Notes: generated from the letters alone by a model not told the origin. Shown: positions 27,862-37,406, counted from the first letter of the stretch. The stretch is 64,000 nucleotides of DNA from Saprospiraceae bacterium (GCA_016717145.1 JADKGD010000042.1:1-64000); one strand, 5' to 3'. Numbers and translations: made by a program.

Positions 27862-29132
27862 TTTAAAGATATTTTTGGAATAGTGATAGTAAATGTGGAC
27901 CCTTCATTCAAAACAGAATTAATATGAATATGCCATCCATGTGCTGAACAAATATTTTTTACATAATACAAGCCGAGTCCAAACCCTTTCACATTATGAA
28001 TATTACCTGTAGATACTCTGAAAAACTTGTCAAATAGCTTTTTTTGATTCTCCCTATCAATGCCAATGCCATTGTCTTTAATATTTAACTGTATGGCATC
28101 AGTATGATTAACGACTTTAATATCGACAGCCGGATTGACCGGACTGTATTTTATGGCATTGTCAATCATATTAGCTACAACATTTACAAAATGAAGCTTA
28201 TCAGCATTAATCAAAATTGGTTCATTATATGGTGTAAATGTAATATTTCCCATCTTCAATTTCAAAGATTCATTGCTGATTATATCTGTTAACGATTTAT
28301 TTATATCAAATATTTCTTTTCTTAGTTCAATACTGTCTTTTTCCAGGCGGGCGATGTTAAGTACTTTTTCTACCTGGTCGTTGAGTCTTTGGTTTTGTTC
28401 ACGTATAATTTGTGCGTACCGGCTTAATCTTGGGTCATTTTTAAGGCTGTTATCATTGGCAAGAAAATCTGAAGCTATTTTTATAGATGATATCGGTGTT
28501 TTAAATTCATGTGTCATGTTATTTATGAAATCTTTTTGCAATTCGGAGAGCCTTTTTTGTTCTAAAATTACCCACATACTATATAGAAAAAAAACTATGG
28601 CAAGGATTGACAAAGTTGTAAGGATTAATGCCATGTTTTTATTGGCCAGCAGAAAATTTTCTCTGGATGGAAATCTTACTACAAAATAATATACAAGATC
28701 ATTTAATTTTGGAAGTTTTACATTCTTTTTTAGCTCATTTACACTTAGATTTTCAGTGCTGCAATAGTTGCCATAAACTAGTTCTCCGCTTACACAATCA
28801 TATACTGCATACTCAAAATCAGTTGACAAAGATTGTTTTGCCATTTCCTGACGGAGATATTGTTCAAGTATGCCGGCGTCAATGGTGCTGTTGATATTTA
28901 CAGCATAATAATTTGATGATTTTCTTTGGATAAGACCAGACTTTGGTAAGACCGTATTACTGAATTTTGACATTCTTTGCGCTACATTGCGCAACACAAT
29001 ATTGACAGTTTGGTCAAATTCTTTATCTTTTATATCCCAAGTTTTGACCAACCAGTATGATTGAATAAAAAGGATGCCTATGATAGACAGTCCACCCAAA
29101 ACGATTAATCTTCGAATAAGTATATTAGGCAT
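27858..29132 (-). CDS. Sensor histidine kinase (RprX-like)
   Basis: This 424-residue kinase has two membrane helices (about residues 8-27 and 167-190) framing a periplasmic sensor of about 140 residues. The H box is FINNMTHEFKTPISSIK with the phosphorylated His. The N box ANMIDNAIKYSP, the D/G1 box IKDNGIGID and GFGLGLYYVKNI complete the ATPase domain. There is no clear HAMP domain between the second helix and the H box. It is encoded directly ahead of its OmpR-type partner (ATGA overlap). Ligand unknown. ATG 29132 gives a normal N-terminal helix. Confidence 0.93.
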   Translation of the reverse strand: MPNILIRRLIVLGGLSIIGILFIQSYWLVKTWDIKDKEFDQTVNIVLRNVAQRMSKFSNTVLPKSGLIQRKSSNYYAVNINSTIDAGILEQYLRQEMAKQSLSTDFEYAVYDCVSGELVYGNYCSTENLSVNELKKNVKLPKLNDLVYYFVVRFPSRENFLLANKNMALILTTLSILAIVFFLYSMWVILEQKRLSELQKDFINNMTHEFKTPISSIKIASDFLANDNSLKNDPRLSRYAQIIREQNQRLNDQVEKVLNIARLEKDSIELRKEIFDINKSLTDIISNESLKLKMGNITFTPYNEPILINADKLHFVNVVANMIDNAIKYSPVNPAVDIKVVNHTDAIQLNIKDNGIGIDRENQKKLFDKFFRVSTGNIHNVKGFGLGLYYVKNICSAHGWHIHINSVLNEGSTFTITIPKISLK

Positions 29133-29151
29133 TCATTGCTATTATCCAGCC

Positions 29152-29159
29152 CAAAGATA
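29152..29159 (-). promoter_or_regulatory. Possible -7 box (TATCTTTG) of the kinase-regulator operon
   Basis: TATCTTTG on the minus strand fits the Bacteroidota TAnnTTTG consensus and lies 20 bases before the kinase start. No clear TTTG element was found 19-21 bases upstream, so the support is the -7 box and position only. Confidence 0.4.
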
Positions 29160-29188
29160 AGAAGTTAAAAGCAATATTGTCTAATCCG

Positions 29189-30201
29189 ATGGAAATTCAT
29201 ATTTTTGGGCCATCAATGTCTTTATCAAAAAAATATATAAGATTTATTTTAGCATTTGGGTTTTGGATTACCTTATGTTGGTGTTGTTTTTCACAACAGC
29301 GAAATAACCCATTTGAAATTAAACAAAGATTGCATAGTCTTCCAAAAAATGACACTGCTGTAGCTAAAATTGATGTATCTCCATCATCGATGGGCATAAA
29401 AAGTATTGGAGAGGCCTCAATTCCAGACACTAGTAAAATAGCTATCACAAATCCTTCAAAAAATGTTAATCCTTTTGAAGTTGATCATGTCCCAATAAGG
29501 AGAATCTCAGGAAATATGCTAAAGGACAATTTTAATGAGCAAGACAAAAGAAAGCAGAATTCAAACGGGGTTCTGCTCGGATTCCTGATGCTTTCCTGTG
29601 CACTACTGGCAATTGTAATAAACATTAAGAGTAAGGCACTAGGCATAATATCAAAATCTATTGTAAATGAAAATATGTTTAAACTTTTATACAGAGAAGA
29701 AAGTACCAAGTTTTCACCCTATTTGATATTTCTATTCGTCATTTTTTGTGTTAATCTGGCTGTCTTTATTTTTCTTGTTTCAAAATATTTTGGTGGACGA
29801 TCAAACATTATAAGTTTTTATATCATTTTAGGCATTGTTTTTTTATTTATCTTATAAAACATTTCAGTTTGTTTTTATTGGGAAATGTCTTTGTTTTATC
29901 AAAATATACTCAACTTTATAGTTTTGCAGTCTTGGTATTTAATGTATTTACAGGCATTTATTTGATACCCATAAATTTTATTATAGCATTTGGGCCTAGT
30001 AATTTTAATGAAATAATAATTGTTATTTCGCTGTTTTATTTAGGATTTATGATACTATTGCGGACAATCAGAGGTATTTTTATTGTTTCCAACCTAATTT
30101 CAGATAGAATATTCCAAATTTTTATTTACCTTTGCGCCATGGAGATAGCGCCTGTTTTAATTTTGGCAAAGACAGTGATTAAATGGGGGCTTTATAACTA
30201 A
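29189..30201 (+). CDS. DUF4271 membrane protein, one frameshift
   Basis: This is a Bacteroidota-specific polytopic membrane protein of unknown function. The N-terminal part has a hydrophobic signal segment (FILAFGFWITLCWC), then a linker with two NPFE motifs, then the DUF4271 helices. The first reading stops at 29857. The rest (LFLLGNVFVLSKYTQLYSFA to IKWGLYN, stop 30201) is in another frame, and the join needs one base in or near the T-rich stretch around 29838-29848. Repaired length is about 335 residues. Possible starts are ATG 29189 and ATG 29216, the latter just before the signal segment. hemD follows 26 bases later, a neighbourhood I have seen described for DUF4271 genes in this phylum. 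Confidence 0.75.
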
Positions 30202-30227
30202 TTTTTTAGTAAACTTTAATGGTGTAA

Positions 30228-31028
30228 ATGGCAACTAAAAGCACAGCGTCTCAGATTGAACCTCGTTATATTGAAAAACATAATCCAGTAAAATCACTAT
30301 TAATTTCTCAACCCAAGCCAGAAGACAAATCTCCATACTACGAGATGGAATTGAAGTGGAATCTTAAGATTGATTGGCGGCCATTTATTCAGGTGGCTCC
30401 CGTTTCAGAAAAAGAGTTTCGCAAGAACAGGATTAATCTTGGAGAATTTCCTTGTGTCATTCTAAATAGTAAAGGGGCTGTTGATAATTTTTTCAGACTT
30501 TGTGAGGAAACAAGGGTTAGAATATCTCAGGATACCAGATATTTCTGTTTGACAGAAGCGATTGCCAATTACCTTCAAAAATTTATACTTTACAGAAAAC
30601 GAAAAGTGTTTGTTGGTAAAAGAATTGCTGAAGATCTTGCACATTATTTTAACAAATATAAAAGTGAGAAATTTCTACTACCCTGTTCGAATTTAGGTTC
30701 AACTGAAATCGTAAGCTACCTGGAGAAGTTGGGTATTAATCATACTGAAGTAGTGATGTACACCACGGTGTCTGCGGATCTGTCTGACCTTAGCGATGTG
30801 TATTATGATATTTTAGCCTTTTTTAGTCCACAAGGTATAGAATCGTTGTTTGAAAATTTTCCTGATTTTGAACAAAATAATACGAGAATAGCCGTTTTTG
30901 GTAATGCAACTTGCAGAGTTGCTGAAGAAAAAGGATTATTTGTAAATATAAAGGCGCCAACACCTGAGGCACCTTCCATGACAAAAGCTCTTGAGAACTA
31001 TATTATTAAGTCCAACGGAACAAAGTAG
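30228..31028 (+). CDS. hemD: Uroporphyrinogen-III synthase
   Basis: HemD closes and inverts ring D of hydroxymethylbilane to give uroporphyrinogen III for haem and other tetrapyrroles. The family is poorly conserved, and the call rests on the two-lobed pattern: FPCVILNSKGAVDNFFRLCE in the first lobe, YRKRKVFVGKRIAEDL, the hinge FLLPCSNLGSTEIVSYLEKL, YDILAFFSPQGIESLFENFP (the SPxG/S motif) and AVFGNATCRVAEEKGL near the end. At 266 residues it carries an N-terminal extension of about 45 residues typical of Bacteroidota. It lies downstream of the DUF4271 gene in the same direction. Confidence 0.85.
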   Translation: MATKSTASQIEPRYIEKHNPVKSLLISQPKPEDKSPYYEMELKWNLKIDWRPFIQVAPVSEKEFRKNRINLGEFPCVILNSKGAVDNFFRLCEETRVRISQDTRYFCLTEAIANYLQKFILYRKRKVFVGKRIAEDLAHYFNKYKSEKFLLPCSNLGSTEIVSYLEKLGINHTEVVMYTTVSADLSDLSDVYYDILAFFSPQGIESLFENFPDFEQNNTRIAVFGNATCRVAEEKGLFVNIKAPTPEAPSMTKALENYIIKSNGTK

Positions 31029-31074
31029 ATTTTATCATGGTGTGTAGACCATTGACATCATATTTGCCACCAAC

Positions 31075-31707
31075 ATGGACGTGAAATTTATACAGCTATT
31101 GGAGCATAGGCTTGCTCAGGAATTACCTGGAGCAGACTCTCAGAATCTCATGGCTCCTGAAGGAAGTGAAAAATATAGAATTATAAGCCCAAATCACAAA
31201 ATAGCTTGTGTATTGCTGTTGATTTTTCCAAAAGAAAAAGAATGGTATATCAGCTTAATTGAAAGGGCTTCTCAGCATCCTGAAGATAAGCATGGCGGGC
31301 AACTTGGTTTTCCAGGCGGAAAATTGGATCCGAGTGACAATACTTATGAAGATTGTGCATTGAGAGAGACTTATGAAGAACTTGGTGTGCCACCTGACAG
31401 CGTCGGTATATTAGGTAGTTTGACACCACTTTATGTTTATGTGAGTAATTTTTTGGTTCACCCATATGTTGGTTTTACTACTGAATATCCAAAATTTATC
31501 CAACAGGAATCTGAGGTAAAGAGTATCATCGAAGTCCCTGTAAACAGGTTTCTTAAATCGAAATACAAAAGCTTTGCCGACATCTCAGTTAGAGATTTTG
31601 TATTGAAAAATACACCTTATTATGACATTTATGGACAACAGTTATGGGGTGCCACTGCCATGATGATAAGTGAGTTTGAACAGATTCTAAAAGATATATG
31701 GGAGTGA
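31075..31707 (+). CDS. Nudix hydrolase, CoA pyrophosphatase type (NudL/YeaB-like)
   Basis: This 210-residue Nudix enzyme shows the box GGKLDPSDNTYEDCALRETY continuing EELGV, with the catalytic glutamates in RETYEEL. It is preceded by the NudL-type signature GGQLGFPGG. Enzymes of this kind hydrolyse CoA and its esters to 4'-phosphopantetheine and adenosine bisphosphate. The later YVYVSNFLVHPYVGFT and EVPVNRFL are family features. The start used is ATG 31075, 47 bases after hemD and probably in the same transcript. Confidence 0.88.
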   Translation: MDVKFIQLLEHRLAQELPGADSQNLMAPEGSEKYRIISPNHKIACVLLLIFPKEKEWYISLIERASQHPEDKHGGQLGFPGGKLDPSDNTYEDCALRETYEELGVPPDSVGILGSLTPLYVYVSNFLVHPYVGFTTEYPKFIQQESEVKSIIEVPVNRFLKSKYKSFADISVRDFVLKNTPYYDIYGQQLWGATAMMISEFEQILKDIWE

Positions 31708-31782
31708 CAAATGAAATATTAGTCGTTAATTCCTTATCGATTGTAAAAATAACTATCTTCGCCGCTGAATATATTCGATATT

Positions 31783-33933
31783 ATGAGATATTTTAAACGC
31801 TATCTTGTCACTGCGGCGTTGCCATATGCGAATGGTCCACTACATATTGGTCACCTGGCTGGTGCTTATCTCTCTGCAGATGCTTACGTGCGTTTTCAGA
31901 GACTGATGGGTAAAGATATTTTGTTTATTTGTGGTTCGGATGAACATGGTGCTGCCATCACTATCAAGGCAATTACTGAAGGACTAAAGCCACAAGATAT
32001 TGTAGATAAGTATCATTCATTATTTAATGATACGTTCAAACGGATAGGCGTTTCATTTGATATGTATCACAGGACTTCTGCTCAACTGCACCATGAGACC
32101 TCGCAGGAATTTTTCAGAAAACTTTATTACAAAGGAGAATTTGAAGAAAAAGAATCTGAACAATACTTTGACCAAGAGGCATCTCAGTTTTTAGCAGACA
32201 GATATATTATGGGTACCTGTCCTAAATGTGCTAATCCAGAGGCATATGGAGATCAATGTGAGAAATGCGGATCCTCTCTTAGCCCGACTGAGTTAATTAA
32301 TCCAGTGTCAAAATTATCCGGCAGCAAACCAGTTTTACGTAAAACCGTTCATTGGTATTTGCCATTGGATAAATATGAATATTGGCTTAGAGAATGGGTG
32401 GAAACCGGTAAACTGGACGGACAGCAGCTTCATGATCCTGGTGATTGGAAAAATCACGTCCTTGGTCAATGCAAATCATGGCTGGACGGAGGACTTCAGC
32501 CTAGGGCCATGACCAGAGATTTGGATTGGGGCGTAGATGTTCCTCATGATATCAAAGGTCATGAAGGAAAAAAGTTATATGTTTGGATGGATGCTCCAAT
32601 TGGTTATATTTCAGCAACCAAACAATGGGCCATTGACCATAATAAAAATTGGAAAAAATACTGGCAGGATAACGAAACGGCATTAATCCATTTTATTGGT
32701 AAAGATAACATTGTATTTCATTGTCTGATTTTTCCTGCAATCCTTCATGCCCACGGAGATTACATTCTTCCTGTTAATGTCCCGGCAAATCAGTTTCTGA
32801 ATCTGGAGGGAAAAAAAATATCCACATCTCGCAACTGGGCGGTTTGGGTACACGAATATCTGGATGAAGTGCCGGACAAACAAGACGAACTAAGATATGT
32901 TATGATAAAAAATATGCCCGAACAAAAAGATAGCGAATTTACATGGAAAGGATTTCAGGATGCTGTTAATAACGAATTAGTCAATAATCTTGCAAATTTT
33001 GTAAATAGAGTAGTTGTATTGACTCAAAAATTTTATGATGGTAAAGTACCCGCATTTGATGAATCACAGGATTTTGCGGGGCCGGAAGGAATGTATGATT
33101 CCACGTATCATGATTCTGAATTACTTCGTTTATTTGATGATATACAAGAAATGTGTGAACATCTTCGTGGATTTGATTTCAGGTCAGGATTGAAGATATT
33201 GATGGAGATTTCAACAAAGGGAAATCAAATTTTACAATTTAATGAGCCCTGGAAGATGATTAAAGAAGATCCTGGGACTGTGAAAGTAGTCATGAATCTT
33301 TGTCTTCAATATGTGGCAGCAATAGGCATCATTTGTCGTCCATTTATGCCTTTTACGTCTGATAAAATAAGAATACTGCTAAATCAGAAACCAATTGGAG
33401 AAAAAGGAGAATTAAACAAGATGCTTGATGATCTGAGTGAAGGCAAGTGTTTATTAAAAAATAAACATAAGATAGGTGAACCGACGCATCTATTTACGCG
33501 TATTGATGACGCATCCATTAATTTGCAAATTGAAAAACTGGAATCTTCTACTATACATGAAACAGCATCTGACATGGAAACAGCAGCAATAGCTCCTTCT
33601 ATAAAAGCAGAAATAACTTATGAGGATTTTTCTAAAATGGATATAAGGACTGCTACAATTATAGCGGCTGAAAAAATAGAAAAGGCAGATAAATTATTAA
33701 AATTGACGCTAGATCTTGGCTTTGAGAAACGGACTGTCGTCTCCGGTATTGCTGAACATTATAGCCCTGAGGATGTTTTAGGTATGAAAGTTAGTCTACT
33801 AGCTAATCTGGCTCCGCGCAAAATGAAAGGCGTTGAGTCCCAGGGTATGATTCTTATGGCGGAAAATAAAGCAGGTCAGCTTAGTTTTGTCAGTCCTTCA
33901 GATGGGTGGGAAAATGGTCAATCAATTAAATGA
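31783..33933 (+). CDS. metG: Methionyl-tRNA synthetase with C-terminal tRNA-binding domain
   Basis: This class I synthetase charges tRNA-Met. The HIGH-type motif is in PYANGPLHIGHLAGAY (residues 15-30), the zinc knuckle is CPKCANPEAYGDQCEKCG (about 147-164), and the KMSKS equivalent is GKKISTSRNW. An anticodon-binding helical domain follows, then an EMAP-II/Arc1p-like tRNA-binding domain (about 610-716) with FSKMDIRTATIIAAEKIEKA and MKGVESQGMILMA. At 716 residues it is the long dimeric type. TATCTTCG at 31754-31761, close to the -7 consensus, may be its promoter. Its stop overlaps the Fur-family start by 4 bases. Confidence 0.97.
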   Translation: MRYFKRYLVTAALPYANGPLHIGHLAGAYLSADAYVRFQRLMGKDILFICGSDEHGAAITIKAITEGLKPQDIVDKYHSLFNDTFKRIGVSFDMYHRTSAQLHHETSQEFFRKLYYKGEFEEKESEQYFDQEASQFLADRYIMGTCPKCANPEAYGDQCEKCGSSLSPTELINPVSKLSGSKPVLRKTVHWYLPLDKYEYWLREWVETGKLDGQQLHDPGDWKNHVLGQCKSWLDGGLQPRAMTRDLDWGVDVPHDIKGHEGKKLYVWMDAPIGYISATKQWAIDHNKNWKKYWQDNETALIHFIGKDNIVFHCLIFPAILHAHGDYILPVNVPANQFLNLEGKKISTSRNWAVWVHEYLDEVPDKQDELRYVMIKNMPEQKDSEFTWKGFQDAVNNELVNNLANFVNRVVVLTQKFYDGKVPAFDESQDFAGPEGMYDSTYHDSELLRLFDDIQEMCEHLRGFDFRSGLKILMEISTKGNQILQFNEPWKMIKEDPGTVKVVMNLCLQYVAAIGIICRPFMPFTSDKIRILLNQKPIGEKGELNKMLDDLSEGKCLLKNKHKIGEPTHLFTRIDDASINLQIEKLESSTIHETASDMETAAIAPSIKAEITYEDFSKMDIRTATIIAAEKIEKADKLLKLTLDLGFEKRTVVSGIAEHYSPEDVLGMKVSLLANLAPRKMKGVESQGMILMAENKAGQLSFVSPSDGWENGQSIK

Positions 33934-34343
33934 TGTCTCTTTCAGATAACATATTAAAAAAGCATAAACTTAGAATTACCCAGTTCAGGTCTGAGGTCAT
34001 TGATATATTTAATGAAGCAGGCAGGGCATTATCAAGTAATGATATTGAAGCAAAACTAAAGGATGCAGATAGAATTACCCTGTACCGGACTTTAAAAAAT
34101 TTTGAAGACAAAGGCATCATTCATAGAGCTATGGATGGTACTCAAACTCAAAAGTATGCCATGTGTGAAGCTGAATGTGATGAGTATCATCACCATGATG
34201 AACATGTCCATTTCCATTGTGAGAATTGTGAAAATACTTTTTGTATGGACAACGTTTTTGTTCCTAAAATCATATTGCCCAATGGATTTAAGATGCACAA
34301 TGCCCATATGGTCATCAATGGCCGCTGTAAGAATTGTGGTTAA
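33930..34343 (+). CDS. Fur-family metalloregulator
   Basis: This 137-residue Fur/Zur/PerR-type repressor has the winged-helix part LRITQFRSEVIDIFNEAG and SSNDIEAKL with ITLYRTLKNFEDKGIIHRA. A dimerisation domain follows with the histidine-rich metal site DEYHHHDEHVHFHCENCENT, where CxxC also forms the structural zinc site, and a second CxxC-like pair in GRCKNCG at the end. The ligand set resembles Bacteroidota zinc-type Fur proteins, but the metal cannot be fixed by eye. The start overlaps the metG stop (ATGA), suggesting translational coupling with a tRNA synthetase. Confidence 0.9.
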   Translation: MMSLSDNILKKHKLRITQFRSEVIDIFNEAGRALSSNDIEAKLKDADRITLYRTLKNFEDKGIIHRAMDGTQTQKYAMCEAECDEYHHHDEHVHFHCENCENTFCMDNVFVPKIILPNGFKMHNAHMVINGRCKNCG

Positions 34344-34401
34344 TCTTAAGTGATATTTTACAATTCAATCGAATGTCATAGGAAGCGATAGATATCTCAA
34401 A

Positions 34402-35148
34402 TTACCAGGTTGCGCCCGGATAAGATCGTTGTAGATATTGTAATTCAGCCAGTACAAAACCAAGATGTTCACTATGCAAACCGATTTTGCCACCTGATTT
34501 ATTGAAGTAAGATGTCGGAACTTTTAGTGTTGCTTCGTCTATAATCTCCATAAATTTATGATAAGCCTGTTTTTTTATTTGGTTGAGATCGGGACATATT
34601 TTATGTTCTGAACAATACGTTTCAAAATAGGCAGGCATAAACATTTCTTCAAAATATGGCATAAAGTTTTCAAGTGATTGTTGGATTTTCAGGTGACTTT
34701 CTTGGCTTCCATCTCCCAGTCTTACGATCCATTCGCTTGAAAAAGTAAGATGATAAGTCACCTCTTTTAAACTCTTTTTTGCTATAGCAGATAGCCTTGA
34801 GTCACCTGAAGTGGTTAAGTCTTTTAACATATAATAATGATAACAATCAAACATACATTGTCTCATCATTGTATCACCCCAATGTCCGTTAGGCTGTTCG
34901 ACCAAAAGTACGTTCCTGAATGCACGCACATCTCTTAGCATCGGATAGTCATCTTCTTGTTTACCTTCAGTTTCCGCAAGATATTGATAATAATTTCTTG
35001 CTTCACCTATTAAGTCCAGGGCAATATTAGTCAAGGCTATATCTTGCTCAAGCACTGGTCCATGTCCACACCATTCGCCTAATCTTTGGCCCAATATCAT
35101 ACTGTTATCAGCCAATGATAATATAAATTCTTTAACTTGTATTTCCAT
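34402..35148 (-). CDS. paaC: Phenylacetyl-CoA epoxidase structural subunit PaaC
   Basis: PaaC is the structural partner of the diiron subunit PaaA in the multicomponent monooxygenase that epoxidises phenylacetyl-CoA. The start chosen is ATG 35148 (EIQVKEFILSLADNSMILGQ), 4 bases after the paaB stop; the reading stays open upstream but would overlap paaB. Family motifs are RLGEWCGHGPVLEQDIALTN, IALDLIGEARNYYQYLAE, VEQPNGHWGDTMMRQCMFD and KEVTYHLTFSSEWIVRLGDG. Length is 248, as usual. paaD and paaE are not found downstream: the next gene is convergent (Fur, ending 34343). Confidence 0.95.
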   Translation of the reverse strand: MEIQVKEFILSLADNSMILGQRLGEWCGHGPVLEQDIALTNIALDLIGEARNYYQYLAETEGKQEDDYPMLRDVRAFRNVLLVEQPNGHWGDTMMRQCMFDCYHYYMLKDLTTSGDSRLSAIAKKSLKEVTYHLTFSSEWIVRLGDGSQESHLKIQQSLENFMPYFEEMFMPAYFETYCSEHKICPDLNQIKKQAYHKFMEIIDEATLKVPTSYFNKSGGKIGLHSEHLGFVLAELQYLQRSYPGATW

Positions 35149-35152
35149 TCTT

Positions 35153-35434
35153 TCACATATGTTTAAGTTCTGCAGGCAGATTATAAAAGGTAGGATGTCT
35201 GTAAATTTTATCTTCAGCAGGGTCAAACAATGCTTCACTATCCTGGGGATTTGAAGCAGTGATATACTTGGCTTCTACTACCCAAATGCTTACACCTTCA
35301 TTTCTTCGCGTATAAACATCCCGGGCATTTTGAATAGCCATATGGGCATCAGAGGCATGTATACTTCCGACATGTTTGTGATTTAAACCGTTTTTTGACC
35401 TTATAAAAACTTCAAATAATGGCCAGTCATTCAT
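35153..35434 (-). CDS. paaB: Phenylacetyl-CoA epoxidase subunit PaaB
   Basis: This small subunit (93 residues) bridges PaaA-PaaC heterodimers. The sequence DWPLFEVFIRSKNGLNHKHV, GSIHASDAHMAIQNARDVYT then RRNEGVSIWVV, and the C-terminal DPAEDKIYRHPTFYNLP are characteristic. It lies 22 bases after the subtilase gene and 4 bases before paaC, in the same direction, so it appears cotranscribed with both. Confidence 0.95.
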   Translation of the reverse strand: MNDWPLFEVFIRSKNGLNHKHVGSIHASDAHMAIQNARDVYTRRNEGVSIWVVEAKYITASNPQDSEALFDPAEDKIYRHPTFYNLPAELKHM

Positions 35435-35456
35435 ATATTATTTATTTTGGTTAAAA

Positions 35457-37376
35457 TTAATTTGGACATATGGCTCGCATAATAAGAATGGTTCCAAGGT
35501 CGCTAATATTCGTTAGAAAACAGGTATTGTCAGGGCTTCGTAATAGTAAGCCTTTGAAGCCATCAGTTATATAAATGTCACCATTTTGAATTTTTGTATG
35601 TATCGTTGGCAATATGGTCTCTAATGATGTGGATAGGGAACCACTGTTGGAGATATTCAGATTCCAATATGATCCATCGGCTGATTTAAGCACAATTTTT
35701 GATAAATTTGTCAACAGGTTTAAACTGCCATTTGATATGGTAGCTGATCCGGAATTTACAATATTTACAGCAGCGGCGTTTAGTATTCCAGTATCATTTA
35801 CTGTAATCCGAAATTTATTTAGATTTGGACTAGCAAGGATTATCCCATTAGCAGCATTATCAATAACCAGACTTTGTGGCTGAATGACGTAAGGCGGGTA
35901 ATTTCCAGGCAATACCATGTTTACTGCAGCAAGTGCATTTATCCTTCCATAACCAAAAGTATTGTTCGGGATTGTTGTTCCTGATACTGAGCCGCAGGTC
36001 TGTGTACTGGTCAAATGTACAGCTGTTTCTTCTATAATTGTTTCAATAACATCTACTGCACCAGCTAGTTGTGGATTGGCAGAAAGAAGAAGCGCGACCT
36101 GACCAACCACATGGGGACCAGCCATGCTAGTGCCGGAATATGTAGCATAACTACCATCTTTGATGGATGATCTGACACCCGAGCCAGGAGCTGAAATATT
36201 TGGTTTTAGCCTGTCTGAAGTGTCGACAGTCACCGGACCTCTACTACTAAAATTTGAAATGGCATCTGTGTTCGTAGTTGATCCAACACTAAAACTCCCA
36301 CTAAAAATAGCAGCCGGGTCACCTACCGTACTGCAGTCAGGTCCGGCATTTCCGGCAGATACCACAATAACACAACCGGCATTTCTAAGATTGTTTAATG
36401 CAGACTTCATTACAGAAAAATTTGAGGTATTGCAGCCTTCTCCGGTTGGGCAACCCCAGGAATTATTGATCACATGTGGCATTTTAGTATGATCGCCATT
36501 TACAGGTAAACTACCATATGGATAGGGTGCTAAAAACCATTCAAAACATTCTGTATATGTCGTTAATGTTCCCCATCCTCTTTCCATATTTCTACAGCCG
36601 ATCCACTTGGCATTTGGCGCAACACCAATTTGATTGGTGGCCCCATCATCACCTACCATAGTGCCCATGGTATGGGTTCCATGATTATGATCGTCACATG
36701 GTTCTGATAAATTATATCCGCATGGGTTGGAACCCATGTTATGTGAATTATTACCATTAATAGCATCGTGCCAATTGTAGTCATGACTTGCTATGGTACC
36801 ATTCCAGCCACGATATTTTCCTTTTAATGCATCATGATCCCATTTATATCCCGTGTCCTGTCCTCCGACTACTACATTTTGACCAGTATATCCCAAACTC
36901 CAGACTGATGGGGCATTAATCTGGGATAAATTCCATTCTATAGTCCGGCTGGCATCAACAGTCCTGTCATGGACTACATCTTCCATTTTAAAAGATCCGT
37001 CTTCAATAACTTCTTTTACACTTGACAATGTGGCAATTTGTTCAATAAGTGAAAAATCTACATTGGTGGAAATCATATTGACAATATAAAAACTTCTGTA
37101 TGTGATTTTTTTGGCTTCCAGAAAAGACATAACTTCCTTTTGACTTTTTGATGCCGTTTCGACAAGCTTATTAAACACATGGGTCGTCTTGGATTCTTTA
37201 CCCATTATTGTAGCCGCATTGCTTACATCAGCCTGTTCTTTCAGCACAATTACAACAGCCTGAGTTTTTGATTTATCACCTTTCCTGAGCTTAATATCAA
37301 TTTTGTCTATGACTTGACTCCAACCAAAAAGGGTTGTCAAAATCATTACACAAAAAACTCTAAAAAGTCTATTCAT
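35457..37376 (-). CDS. Secreted S8 (subtilisin-like) serine peptidase
   Basis: This 639-residue protease has a signal peptide (to about GWSQ, residue 21), an I9-like propeptide (about 38-130) and a subtilase domain with a complete triad. Asp174 is in GGQDTGYKWDH, His232 in NHGTHTMGT and Ser417 in SGTSMAGPHV; the oxyanion Asn is Asn343 in SAGNAGPDC. Loop spacing resembles bacillopeptidase F-type enzymes (KGKYRGWNG). The last 130 residues form a beta-rich extension ending FLTNISDLGTILIMRAICPN, without a T9SS YPNP tail. It lies between paaA and paaB with 30- and 22-base gaps, so a housekeeping oxygenase operon has a secreted protease inside it. It may be a later insertion. Confidence 0.93.
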   Translation of the reverse strand: MNRLFRVFCVMILTTLFGWSQVIDKIDIKLRKGDKSKTQAVVIVLKEQADVSNAATIMGKESKTTHVFNKLVETASKSQKEVMSFLEAKKITYRSFYIVNMISTNVDFSLIEQIATLSSVKEVIEDGSFKMEDVVHDRTVDASRTIEWNLSQINAPSVWSLGYTGQNVVVGGQDTGYKWDHDALKGKYRGWNGTIASHDYNWHDAINGNNSHNMGSNPCGYNLSEPCDDHNHGTHTMGTMVGDDGATNQIGVAPNAKWIGCRNMERGWGTLTTYTECFEWFLAPYPYGSLPVNGDHTKMPHVINNSWGCPTGEGCNTSNFSVMKSALNNLRNAGCVIVVSAGNAGPDCSTVGDPAAIFSGSFSVGSTTNTDAISNFSSRGPVTVDTSDRLKPNISAPGSGVRSSIKDGSYATYSGTSMAGPHVVGQVALLLSANPQLAGAVDVIETIIEETAVHLTSTQTCGSVSGTTIPNNTFGYGRINALAAVNMVLPGNYPPYVIQPQSLVIDNAANGIILASPNLNKFRITVNDTGILNAAAVNIVNSGSATISNGSLNLLTNLSKIVLKSADGSYWNLNISNSGSLSTSLETILPTIHTKIQNGDIYITDGFKGLLLRSPDNTCFLTNISDLGTILIMRAICPN

Positions 37377-37406
37377 AAAAACATATGGGTTAGCTTATAC
37401 AATTTA

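Noticed and set aside
27175..29132. Two-component pair as PorXY, the T9SS regulators
   Set aside because: The regulator has a winged-helix output and not the PglZ domain of PorX; adjacency to the PorU2-like gene alone is weak.
35149..35238. Extended N-terminus of PaaC
   Set aside because: It would overlap paaB by 86 bases and has no similarity to PaaC; ATG 35148 gives the normal protein.
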